From contig JAIWNE010000072.1 in assembly GCA_025331445.1 (NCBI GenBank), positions 62,001-126,000 of the forward strand: DNA of 64,000 bases, read 5' to 3'. The notes beneath the pieces are model-generated. The model worked only from the letters and a program-made list of their open reading frames with translations. It was not told where the DNA came from and did not search any database. This stretch comes from Blakeslea trispora. Taxonomy: Eukaryota > Mucoromycota > Mucoromycetes > Mucorales > Choanephoraceae. Made by a program: the position numbers and the translations under genes. Positions 54,764-64,000 of the stretch are shown piece by piece. Position 1 is the first letter of the stretch; each line of letters opens with the position of its first letter.

Positions 54764-57552
54764 TCCGGGGGGTTAAGATTTCCAATGTCCTCATTGGAAT
54801 AATATGGTTTAATGCGAGACGCGTGCACATTTTTCATTTTCTTGTTGTTACTGATTTCTACTGCATCCACCCGATCGTCAGAAAGTTTCGCTGTTATTCT
54901 GCAGGGTCCACGATAACGGGCTGAAAGCTTAGAGGAGCGACCAATGGAAGCCTTCGAGTATACAGGGCAGTTGATGAGAACTAAGTCGTTGATTTCGAAG
55001 GACGGATAAGTGCGATGTCGATTAAAGGTGATAGCGTTATTTGCCTGCGACTTTAAGTTTTCCATTCGAATAATTTGAAAGGCTTCATGTACAAATTCTT
55101 GAGTGCGAAGGTAATGGGCAGTAGGTGTACCTGACGGATTACCAATATCAGGCGTGGCGATTATGCGTGCTTCGCGCCCATGTTCGAGACTAAAGGGACT
55201 GTATTTTGTCACTTGGTGAATGGATGAGTTATAAGCGAATTGAAATTCTTGCAAGTGTTCATCCCAGGCGTCTTGCCTATTATTACTCGATAGGAATGCA
55301 GTGATTATGTTCCTGAGACTCTCCATAAAACGTTCTACCAGACCGTTAGACTGAGCGTGGTAGGCCGGTGTAAAGCGTTGAGTAATGTTTAGGTGCTTTG
55401 CCAGTGCTTTCAGTGTTGCAGCCGAATAAGGGGAGCCGTTGTCACTGATTAAAACGCGGAACATCCCATGCTCACCAATGACTTTCGTGAGGCAACGAAT
55501 AATATTGATATCGTTGTTCGTGGGGACTGCAAAGAGGCAGACATACCGAGAGAAGGTGCATTGGATGACAATGACATACTTATTTCCGGAGGTAGATGTG
55601 GGTAGCGAACCGAAGGTATCAATGGCAATTGTATCGAAAGGTTCTAGTGGTGGATCAGTACGGACGAGGTTAGTGTGTCCCAGCGTTGTGTTCGTTCGTT
55701 TGACTCGTTGGCAGGTTTCGCAACTATTGATCTTGTCAGTGATCCAAGCTTTGAGTCCCGGAGCATGATAGAGACGGCTAAATCGCTGAAGCGTGCGGCC
55801 AATACCAAGGTGTCCAGTTGTCGGGTTGTTATGGAGTAGATCAAACACGTCTTCTCGTAATGATTCAGGTAGGATGGGGCGGGGGCCGAAGAAGAGGATA
55901 CCAGACTCGTCAGAAAATCCACGAGAAAGAGAAGACGAACGCAGGCGGAGGCAGTACGGATCAGAGGCCTGGTGAGAGGCAAGGTCAGTGGACTGGATGG
56001 AACACACGAGGGACTTGCTGGACTCGACCAGAGGGTAGCGACTGAGCGCGTCAGGCCCAGAGTTCTCGGAACCAGGTCGATAAATGATTTCGAAATCATG
56101 TTGCTGTAGTTGTACAGTCCAACGAGCGAGACGGCCACGGAGATCCATAGACTTACTATTGCGGAGGAACTGAAGTGAGTGATGGTCAGTGATGACCTTA
56201 AATGGAGTCCCCGTGAGATAGTGAGCAAACTTTTTGATGCCCCAGACAATGGCTAACGCTTCGACCTCAGAGACACCATAATTACGCTCAGCGGGTGAGA
56301 GAGAGCGAGAAGCAAAGGCGACAGCATACGCACGGTTGTTCGACTGATCACGTTGGCATAAGATAACACTAATACCGGCTGTGCAAGCGCCATCGGTGTG
56401 GAGTTCAAAGTGTTGAGAGAAGTCAGGGAAGCGCAAGACGGGTGCTGAGATCAAAGACTTCCACAGGGTTTCAAATGCTTCTTGGTGAGATTCATTCCAG
56501 TGCCAGGCGATGTCCTTCTTCAAAAGGGCGTTTAGTGGTGCGGCCATTACCGAAAATTTACTAATGAACGACCGATAGTACCCAGCCAGACCAAGGAATG
56601 AACGTAGGGATTCGACATCAGTTGGAACAGGGAAGTCAGCCACTGCACGGATTTTGTCCGGGTCAGTGTGCAATCCGTCAGGAGAGATTACATAACCCAG
56701 AAAGGATATATTGTCGCTAGCGAACTTGCACTTTTTCAAATTAGCAGTGAGACCAGCAGCTCGCAGGCGGGAAAGTATAACACGGAGGTCCTTGAGGTGT
56801 TGGTCAAAGGATGGGCTGAAGCAAATGACATCATCGAGATAGACCAAGCAGATTTGCCACTTGATGCCTGCGAGTACAGAATCCATTAACCGCTGCATGG
56901 TTGCGGGAGCATTAGTGAGGCCGAACGCCATTCGACGGAACTCGTATAAACCGCTACGGCAGATGAAGGCAGATTTAGTTCGGGCGTCGTCATCCAATTC
57001 CACTTGCCAGTAACTAGACGTGAGGTCCAAAGTAGAAAAAACCTTAGCTTGTCCAAGGCTATGCAGTGTATCGTCTATGCGAGGCAAAGGATAGACGTCT
57101 TTTATCGTTACAGCATTTAAGCGACGGTAGTCCACACAGAACCGAGGTGAGCCATCGTGTTTTTTGACTATGACTACTGGAGATGCCCAAGGGGAGTTGC
57201 TAGGTTGAATGATCCCCTGTTGTAACATTTCATCGATGAGAGAGTCAATGGTTTCATTTTCGGCCGCAGAAGCACGATGAGGCGGTTGAGACAGTGGTCT
57301 GGAGTCACCCGTGTGGATGCTGTGTTTAACCAAATGAGTAGTGGAAGTTGGTTTAGAGTTAAAACAGTCGGGAAATTGTTGCAAGAGTTGTTGTAGGCTA
57401 GCCTTTTCCTCAGCTGACAAGTGCTTGCCAAATGTTGCACTGAAGTCTCCCGGCGCAGGAGCTGTGCCTTGATCAGTTAATGAATTTACTTGTGAGGGAC
57501 GAATTGGGAAGATTTGTAAGGAAGGAGATAAATACTGGTAAAAAGCAACGGT
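54748..57552 (-). CDS. Element 4 Pol: RT, RNase H, integrase
   Basis: Open from just after the UAG at 57555-57553 to the stop at 54748, 934 codons (first Met at 57420). RT: RFCVDYRRLNAVTIKDVYPL, MAFGLTNAPATMQ and the catalytic VYLDDVICF. RNase H: FELHTDGACTAGI, NYGVSEVEALAIV and ITDHHSLQFL. Integrase: NNPTTGHLGIG...CETCQ, AIDTFGS, LISDNGSPYS and SNGLVERFMESL, then the C-terminal VHASRIKPYYS. All catalytic residues are present. The last four codons and the stop lie within the 3' LTR. Confidence 0.93.
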   Translation of the reverse strand, partial: TVAFYQYLSPSLQIFPIRPSQVNSLTDQGTAPAPGDFSATFGKHLSAEEKASLQQLLQQFPDCFNSKPTSTTHLVKHSIHTGDSRPLSQPPHRASAAENETIDSLIDEMLQQGIIQPSNSPWASPVVIVKKHDGSPRFCVDYRRLNAVTIKDVYPLPRIDDTLHSLGQAKVFSTLDLTSSYWQVELDDDARTKSAFICRSGLYEFRRMAFGLTNAPATMQRLMDSVLAGIKWQICLVYLDDVICFSPSFDQHLKDLRVILSRLRAAGLTANLKKCKFASDNISFLGYVISPDGLHTDPDKIRAVADFPVPTDVESLRSFLGLAGYYRSFISKFSVMAAPLNALLKKDIAWHWNESHQEAFETLWKSLISAPVLRFPDFSQHFELHTDGACTAGISVILCQRDQSNNRAYAVAFASRSLSPAERNYGVSEVEALAIVWGIKKFAHYLTGTPFKVITDHHSLQFLRNSKSMDLRGRLARWTVQLQQHDFEIIYRPGSENSGPDALSRYPLVESSKSLVCSIQSTDLASHQASDPYCLRLRSSSLSRGFSDESGILFFGPRPILPESLREDVFDLLHNNPTTGHLGIGRTLQRFSRLYHAPGLKAWITDKINSCETCQRVKRTNTTLGHTNLVRTDPPLEPFDTIAIDTFGSLPTSTSGNKYVIVIQCTFSRYVCLFAVPTNNDINIIRCLTKVIGEHGMFRVLISDNGSPYSAATLKALAKHLNITQRFTPAYHAQSNGLVERFMESLRNIITAFLSSNNRQDAWDEHLQEFQFAYNSSIHQVTKYSPFSLEHGREARIIATPDIGNPSGTPTAHYLRTQEFVHEAFQIIRMENLKSQANNAITFNRHRTYPSFEINDLVLINCPVYSKASIGRSSKLSARYRGPCRITAKLSDDRVDAVEISNNKKMKNVHASRIKPYYSNEDIGNLNPPDVMSL

Positions 57553-58137
57553 CTAATCTTTATTTAACACTCTATCACTACTATCTAGATTGGCTATCTT
57601 GACTGTCGCTATGCCCTCATTATTGAAGTTGACGAAACCAGAGGCGACGGATAGGAGCTTCTTAGCTGTCATTTCAGCTGGAGTAGAGACAAAGACAGCC
57701 GAGTTAGGGGGCCCAGAGATGTCAACGAAAGCATGGTGCTTACCAGGAAGACGTAGAGAGGAGACCAAAGAGCATACAGCCATAGGCGCAGGAGGTGCAG
57801 TACATGGCATGCTGGGGGGAAAACGGACTTCATGCTTGCCAGTATCGATGATGGCACCCAACTCGTGGAGCTCAGGGTATCCCAGGATGACAGGATGGTT
57901 GAGTTGATCAGCCACATGGAAAGTCAAAGTACGTTGTGCTGAACCAACCATTGTGACGACAGAGGCAGTCCCACGAGACGATGTATTGGAGTTGTCTGCA
58001 ATAGTGAAGGTCGTGGCCTTTGAAGCATCAGGAGTCAATCCCAACTTATCCACCAAGGAAGTGCGAATGACTGAGATGTCGGCACCCGTGTCCAGGAGAG
58101 CCTTTACCAAATGGTCTTGAAGTGTAGTAGCCACCAT
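57553..58137 (-). CDS. Element 4 aspartic protease
   Basis: Starts at ATG 58137, in a different frame from Gag and overlapping its end by 34 bases. ALLDTGADISVIR (about 58107-58069) is the DTGA active site, followed by HPVILGYPELHELGAIID, the usual protease end. A UAG at 57555-57553 ends it, but the same frame is open on the other side and becomes RT, so protease and Pol are one frame with one amber codon. Confidence 0.85.
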   Translation of the reverse strand: MVATTLQDHLVKALLDTGADISVIRTSLVDKLGLTPDASKATTFTIADNSNTSSRGTASVVTMVGSAQRTLTFHVADQLNHPVILGYPELHELGAIIDTGKHEVRFPPSMPCTAPPAPMAVCSLVSSLRLPGKHHAFVDISGPPNSAVFVSTPAEMTAKKLLSVASGFVNFNNEGIATVKIANLDSSDRVLNKD

Positions 58138-59104
58138 GGGTTACGGACCTTGGTGGACACGACCGGGGCAGAAGTACGCGAGGCGCCGATGTTGTTCACA
58201 GCCGGTGTATGATGACTCAGGGGGTCATCTTCGATAGGGACAGCGGCGTAAGGGGTCTGATATTGGCTCAACGCATTCACCGAGGGTTGGGGGTCCGCAG
58301 AGGAAACCGCATTGACCTTAGGCCGTAAGCGACACTTTTTGGTGAGGTGACCGACCTTGTGACAGTGGCCACAGATAGGCTTATGGTCAGTCGTCCACTG
58401 GCGCATCGGATCTTGCTTGCGTTGATCAGAGGAAGTGTTGGCGGTGCGTTTTTCCCGGAGTGCATCCACTTGCATGGGATCATCAGGAGTAGACGAGGTA
58501 GCAGCGGCCGAGGGTTCATTCGGGGCCTGAAGCGTGAGCCTTTCAAATTCACGAGCAAGACTATTTGCTGGGTCAATATACAAGGAGCGTTCCAGGGCAT
58601 CCGCAGTCTCGTTGATATCCTTCCAGGAGATCAGCTTGTTGGCATTAGGGGCAACTAAATCCCTTAATTTGGGAGACATTACCATCAGATAGATGGCTCG
58701 GAGATCTTCACTGTCAGATCGTAATTCCTCAGGAAACTTGTTGATGGCTGTCTGAAAGTAGATGCGGAACTCGCGGGAGGGGGTCTTGTTTTGGCGGAGC
58801 TCATGCATCTGCTTCAAGAGGAGCAAGCGATGTTCCTTGGGGGCATGCCAAATGCTTGGATGAGTTCAGTCTTGACCTTAGTCCAAGTAGTTAGGTTGGG
58901 TTCATTGAGGATCCAGTCCCGGACACGGTCAGGAAGATAGTCAGACACATGCACCAGCATCTGGTAGTTAGACATCGCATAGCGTCGACAGGAAGCTTCG
59001 TAAGTTTGCAGCCAAAAATTCAAGTTGTGTTTAGCTGGGTCAAAGCTAGTGGTTAGCTTGCCAACGGGGATAGGAACGGGTTGTTCAGAGAGGTTACGAG
59101 ACAT
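58104..59104 (-). pseudogene. Element 4 Gag, one frameshift
   Basis: ATG 59104 (MSRNLSEQPVPIPVGKL). The capsid-type region shifts frame near 58835, and the rest reads LLLLKQMHELRQNKTPSREF to the knuckle CGHCHKVGHLTKKC (CX2CX4HX4C, about 58375-58335). It ends at 58104, inside the protease start. One lesion only, so this is a recent copy. Confidence 0.85.
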
Positions 59105-59196
59105 GATAGTTGGTTGGGTAGTGATAGACGCAGGAGTAATAGATACAGAAAGGTTTGGTACGGGATCGAGAGTAGTAGTATGGGGCTTCTAAGAAA

Positions 59197-59211
59197 GCAG
59201 CTTCTCCACCA
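59197..59211 (-). other. Primer-binding site of element 4
   Basis: TGGTGGAGAAGCTGC on the minus strand, directly next to the 5' LTR end. Confidence 0.75.
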
Positions 59212-59586
59212 TAAAATGAGCTTGAGGTAACGGGGTTTGATTCAGTAGTAACTCAAGGTTTGCAAGATCAGACTAGACTACTCAAGAGTATTCTCAAACT
59301 GTGATATTAAGATATTATAAGAGATCTTTTATTACTGATATTATGTGACTGAAGTTTACCTGTGATATTAAGATATTATAAGAGATAAAGAGATATAAAT
59401 ATCTTAACATCAAGGTCTTTTATAATGTGTTGTTAATTGAGGATTCCTATTAGCTGTTAGTCCACACACTAACAGTGCTAGTCTGAGAGAGGCGGAATAT
59501 AAATTGTATAATTCTGATGGTGTGATTTGGGGTGTGCGAACACTTCTAATTTATCCGACCGTGTGTAACCTTACAGGCTCATAACA
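59212..59586 (-). repeat. 5' LTR of element 4
   Basis: Matches 54389-54763 except at about three positions (for example GAGGTAAC against GAGATAAC, and CTCAAGG against CTCGAGG). Confidence 0.95.
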
Positions 59587-59639
59587 GTATGAGAAAAGGG
59601 GTTTAAAATGAATAGATAGTTTTCAGAGAAAACATGAAT

Positions 59640-59935
59640 ATGTCAATCTTAACGACTTGGTTATTCAGATATAAATAATAACCATGATAGTCTTAATGGT
59701 AGACTTGTTTAGCTTTATGACAAAAAGTAAGAAAAAGGTAAAAAAATATTTCAATCCTATTAGACTTTGTTATTCAGGAACTATGGTGGCCCTACAAGCA
59801 GACTTGTTTAGTTGTGATAATATGAAGAGCAAAATCGAATATCTTAATCCGATAGACTTGTTTATTCGAGGGTTAAGTATGGTAGTCTTATATGGCAGAC
59901 TTGTTTAATTTAACGCATAGTAAATGAAGAAAATA
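59640..59935. repeat. Degenerate tandem repeat with AGACTTGTTTA motifs
   Basis: About three units of 90-120 bases, each carrying AGACTTGTTTA near a TATTC(A)G start and a CTATGGTGG-like middle. It lies where the rest of the element 1/2 family LTR would be, on the far side of element 4. Confidence 0.55.
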
Positions 59936-60599
59936 CAAAGAAAAGAAAAATATAAAAAAAAAGAGATATGAAAAAAGAAAAGTATGAAGAAAAATAAAGT
60001 CTTGAAGGACAAAAAGATCTGTATAGGATGAGTCTGGTAGAGTTAAAAGTGATGAGAAAAAAGCTTATATTTATTAAGAGAAAAATGGTGGCTATTTATA
60101 TAAGAAAAAAAATTCAGTCACGCTAGGGTATTAAAAAGTCCCCTTACATTAAATGTAAGTAGCAAAAATGTATATGCACACTCTTATATAGGTTAGAGAG
60201 TCATAAAGAAGCATTTTGTTTATTTCATATATTGTGATATAGATCCGATGTTGATAACTATGCTTCAAACGAGAGTTGGAACTCGAATGGTAGAAGAGAA
60301 ATAATTTTTAACCATCGTCCCCACGATCAATTTTGTAATTCTTATCGTGACTGCCTCATGACACAAGTGTCTACAGAGTTAAGACTACCATGGTTGAATA
60401 TCGTTTTTCTTCTACTTTCGTCTTTACTATTCATTATGCCTCTTAAAAAATATTTATATAATCGCGTCTTGAATTCCATTAAATTTTCAATTGAAACTTA
60501 CACCCTAATAAATCGAATGTACCAGGTACTCATCGATAGGACTTTTGACTAACCTCATATACAAGCCGTGGACTTACGTATTAAATCAAGTTACGTTCT

Positions 60600-61745
60600 T
60601 GACATCACTCCTTATGCATAACAAAGGGCGATTGCTAAAGCAGATGACAAATTAGAAGGTTCAGTAAGTAGACTTGTAGGTCGTCCTCGCAAGAGTCTTG
60701 GGACAAAATATAATTCTGCTGCAAGAAAGATTGTCAAGGTTAACAATCAAATAGGCTATCCAAACAACATCAAAGCGATAAAACTGGTGTTGAAAGACGC
60801 CTAATTCTTTGATGCACCTAATCAGATACTTTTGCGACACCTTCATGAGCTGAATATGAGAACAAAAAAGATAAAAGTAAAAATATCAGGAATGATGCTC
60901 CTGAGAATGTAGGCTATTGATACACTAATTGCAATCAAAGATTGCTAAACTTATTCGTCAGTGATCAACCTGGGTGTCCCGAAGTATTCCTTAATGAATC
61001 ATACTGCTATCTTGATCGACACACCAACAAGACGTGAATTACTGTCGGTAACATTGTCAACGAAATAGAACGAACACCAATGACGGTTATCTTTGCAGCA
61101 TTTATTGTCTTCAAGCAAAATCGAATATATAAAGCAAAGAGTGTTTGAGACAGTGTGACTATATGGCTAGTCGATGGTGGAAAGAGAACAATCCTAATTA
61201 CCATGGTCACTTTAATGCAGCAAAGTTTGAAAATTTGTTCAGAAAGCTTTGTAAGTCGCTACAACCTTATAAACGATGAATCATGCATATGGATAGTGCA
61301 TCTTATCATTGGTTTTTAGCACAGGATTTAGCCTACGCTTATAATAACTAGGAAATTGTTAAAAAATGGTTGGTTAATAAAGCCCAATTGATGCCCGATA
61401 AAGAGGGCCATCTGCCTGACATGAGCAAAGGATCAACGTAACTCCAATGTACGCATGCTCAGACATAACTCGTGACCTTGGTCACAAATTATCAATTACC
61501 CCTTCATATCACTGTGAGTTGCAGTCTGTTGAGAAGGTTTGGCGGATGATAAGGAACCCCCTCGCTTTCCATCCAGACTTAAAGGAGACAGCCAAGACGT
61601 TAAAGAGAAGTTGACGAATATTTAAAGAGGGTTCCTGAAACCATCTTCTCCGAATCTGGAAAAGTTTATCACTAAGCAAAGAGGTATCATGAGGACTTCC
61701 ATAAGTTTAATGAGTCAGAGAAGCCTCTGGAAAATTTATGATGTT
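60600..61745 (+). pseudogene. Very decayed DDE transposase (Tc1/mariner-like)
   Basis: Scattered frames keep a basic region (VGRPRKSLGTKYNSAARKIV, about 60678), MHMDSASYHWFLAQDLAY (second Asp region, about 61280), and YHCELQSVEKVWRMIRN (Glu region, about 61510). The first Asp is probably in SYCYLDRHTNKT (about 61000). Many stops and frame changes. No TIRs recognised. Confidence 0.6.
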
Positions 61746-62796
61746 GAAAAGACTTCTTCTTAAGTTTAAATATGTACAAAATTGATTATGTGATACTTCT
61801 AGTATAGATGATAACAAGTAAAATTCAATCAGACCAAAAATAAATCCCTTTATTCAATTCGAATTATTCTCTTATTTATAAAAAACTAAGTGGTCCCATG
61901 TTAAATCTGAGAATGTTGGCTTCTTCCGTTCTTTAGGATATTCATCTATAAAGAATGGCACTTTTAATTTATGTGATGATTCATCTGACTATGAAAATGG
62001 GTAATGCACTCCTAGATGCGCTCTCAGACTCTGGATGTATTATTCGTCTGTGCTTGCACTTATATCTCTAATTAGAGGTGACCACTAACGTAGCGTGCAT
62101 GCAACAGATTACCATTTCAAAAATTCTTTTTTTGCTCAACTCATTCAACTAATTCAATCTTGGCAAAAAGTAGATGAAAAGAAATCTCCGATTTTTGTGA
62201 GCCTGATGGTACTTCTTTCATTGTATTCTGATCAGTATAATTAAAGAAAATCAAAAACGGTGCGCGACGATACTTTTAATTTTTTCTCTAACAATTGTTT
62301 CGAGACGAAATTAGATTAACCAATTTTGCCTATCAACTCCGTCTGGAACTCCTCACGGTGAACACTAAAATTTTTTTGAACCTAAATAAAAATAATAATA
62401 AACAAACTTCTCGAAGCAAAATATTCAAAAATTTCCCCAACACATTTTCCGCCAAAATACTATTGTTTTACAGTAAATTATTTAAAGCTATTTTTGTTTG
62501 TTTTCAAATTTATTATCACTTAAATTTTTTGTTTAAATAATTTTATAGATTACATTTCATGTTAAGTATGTTTGTTATTAAAAAACAATTAACGTTTAAT
62601 TTACTAAAAAAAATTTATTATTACAGTTTATAAAATTAGAATTTTTGCGCCTTGTTATATCGCAATAAATTTAATAATTATTTTGTAACTTATTTAATAT
62701 TCTATAATGGCGAAAGTATTTCGCGCCAAAATTTGTATAAAAATTTATGATTAATGGTTTTTGTAACGTACATTTTTATAAAAACAATCTAAATTC
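61746..62796. other. AT-rich stretch, nothing recognised
   Basis: No gene, LTR or inverted repeat that I can support. An 81-codon frame at 62295-62540 is Lys/Asn/Phe-rich, as expected from AT-rich DNA. Confidence 0.55.
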
Positions 62797-63050
62797 CCAT
62801 TGCAGTGATAAAATTAGCACCTCCGCTGCGCTTCGGTTAATTTTCTTGACCTTCAGTATGGTTCAGAACGCTTCGCTTTGCAACATGCTTGTGCTGCCGT
62901 AGGTCAACTAATTCGATGAGAAGATCAGTGTGGGGGCCCCACCCATATTTTTTTTGAACCTTCGCTCTGGTATAGAATAACCCCTTCGCTATGCTTCTTG
63001 TATTTAAAACCGTCGCTTTGATAAAAAACATGTGTTCCAAGGCCGTGAAA
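62797..63050. repeat. Terminal block shared with 20246-20495 (copy 2)
   Basis: Same order of motifs as copy 1, with scattered substitutions. Confidence 0.75.
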
Positions 63051-63595
63051 AAGACTTGAGCTTATCCTAATAATTGGTTCATAACTAAGTCAGATGAGAT
63101 CAAATATGAGTGAGTCTTTCAAAAGCAACAATCCAAGCTTGCTTTCAAAAATAAAATCCACCTAAACTTAAGACTCGAATTATCTAAGGGAATAGCAGAT
63201 TCAATTGAATGATATGGACCGTCCGAATTTTGGAAAATGCAGGAACCAAATCAATTAATACCAAAGTACAGATCAAGGCTTGCAACAACTGAAGTGAAGC
63301 ACATATAGTAAATCTAAGTTCTAATACACTTTGAACTCTATGAAAGAACCAGCGCTCGCTTGAGAAGATTTGCAACTTACAATGGTTCTGGTTGCAAAGA
63401 ACTTAAAATTGACTTACTCGTACGATAACACAATTTGAATTTTATTACTGCCAAAAAATCTTTCCCAAATCCACATCAAAGGAACAAAATGATAGCAAAC
63501 ACATTCCATTTAGTCCCAATTAAACCTCATAGAATGTTCATTACTCAATTTTCTTGCAATGTCTCTAATATACTGAGTGTTGAGAGGATCATACT
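63051..63595. other. Non-coding interior between the shared end blocks
   Basis: About 545 bases unrelated to the helicase fragment found at the same place in copy 1. No gene recognised. Confidence 0.5.
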
Positions 63596-63770
63596 GGCTT
63601 CGCGTGAGGGGGAGGGACGACCCTCCCCCTCGAATCCCCTCCCATCTAACTAAGGCTTAATCTACTGATCCTAATTGGTGCTGACTGTGCGCATGGGGGA
63701 GGGACAACCTTCCCCCAAACCCCCTCCCAGCTGGTGTACAGCTCATAATTTGTTGCTGCTTACAGCTCAT
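63596..63770. repeat. G-rich hairpin block shared with 21135-21235 (copy 2, two hairpins)
   Basis: First hairpin: GGGGGAGGG (63608-63616) with CCCTCCCCC (63621-63629), loop ACGA. Second hairpin: 63695-63703 with 63708-63716, loop ACAA and one G-U pair. Then CCCCCTCCCAGCTGG and GCTCATAATTTGT as in copy 1. Confidence 0.65.
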
Positions 63771-64000
63771 CATTTATGCATGATTGAATTTTATTTTCAA
63801 GTGACTGTTTTTTACGATTCAATTATAAGCGGGTGGTGACTGTTGTTTAGGACACCTTATCATTTTAATATATCAACTGATAAATTGGTCCCTTTCAAAA
63901 AGACAATAATTTCTTTATAATAATATTCTTTATTTCTCTTCTACATATTTATTTTAAAATAATCATACATGAACAATACATCAAACGAAAGTTCTATACT

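Larger units (their letters stand above)
54389..59586 (-). mobile_element. Ty3-type LTR retrotransposon, element 4, complete and young
   Basis: 375-bp LTRs (54389-54763, 59212-59586) with about three differences, and a target duplication GTAT (54385-54388, 59587-59590). Read on the minus strand: 5' LTR, primer-binding site 59211-59197, gag, protease, RT/RNase H/integrase, 3' LTR. Total 5198 bp. It lies inside the presumed LTR of the inverted element 1/2 family copy. Confidence 0.95.

Noticed and set aside
1..64000. Repeat-induced point mutation as cause of the many stops
   Set aside because: Lesions are mixed: TGG to TGA, CGA to TGA, a Cys codon to TGA, single-base deletions and homopolymer shifts. 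LTRs of element 4 differ at only about three positions. No strong CA-to-TA bias was seen by eye.

Overview
The window looks like a transposon graveyard from an early-diverging fungus. Mucoromycota is an inference, based on AT-rich DNA, short GT-AG introns, Ty3-type elements, Tc1/mariner elements, an L1-like LINE and a Helitron-type helicase piece. No prokaryotic operons, rRNA or CRISPR arrays are seen. Host-like coding DNA is limited to one intact seven-exon gene of unknown function (15732-17520, minus strand) and possibly a second unknown gene (14200-15110, minus).

Region by region. 1-1788: decayed MULE transposase with a SWIM zinc finger. 1861-10321: a 3'-5' exonuclease family gene split cleanly by a nearly full-length LINE (3236-8904) that made a 9-12 bp target duplication. 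About 10871-15421: a CACTA-like element with an uncertain right end. 15732-17520: the intact unknown gene. 20246-21235 and 62797-63770: two loci with the same end blocks, the first enclosing a Pif1-like helicase tail as in Helitrons. 21930-31463: Ty3-type element 1, interrupted by DDE transposon D, which carries a Tc1-like element. 31464-32794: Tc1-like element E. 32797-49351: Ty3-type element 2, of the same family as element 1. It is interrupted by CACTA-like element B and by Ty3 element 3 (39770-48406), which itself contains CACTA-like element C and a long-TIR element G. 49354-50972: Tc1-like element F. 50975 to about 53828: a LINE 2 fragment. 53837-54370: an inverted gag fragment of the element 1/2 family. 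54389-59586: complete, young Ty3 element 4 on the minus strand. 60600-61745: a very decayed DDE transposase.

The nesting order can be read directly, because removing each insert plus one copy of its target duplication rejoins the host reading frame. This was checked by position arithmetic for the LINE, D, B, C, G and element 3. The oldest layer is the element 1/2 family; element 3 came later, then C and G inside it; element 4 is among the youngest, with LTRs differing at about three of 375 positions.

Most interesting for follow-up: (a) an array of 27-28 bp units, each with a small GAC/GTC hairpin, between the RNase H and integrase reading frames in both copies of the element 1/2 family; (b) CACTA-like elements without a visible transposase that share a conserved core of about 1.8-2 kb with a splice-donor-like site; (c) a single UAG separating protease from RT in otherwise open element 4; (d) Tc1-like elements E and F, each lying exactly at a junction between unrelated retroelement fragments.
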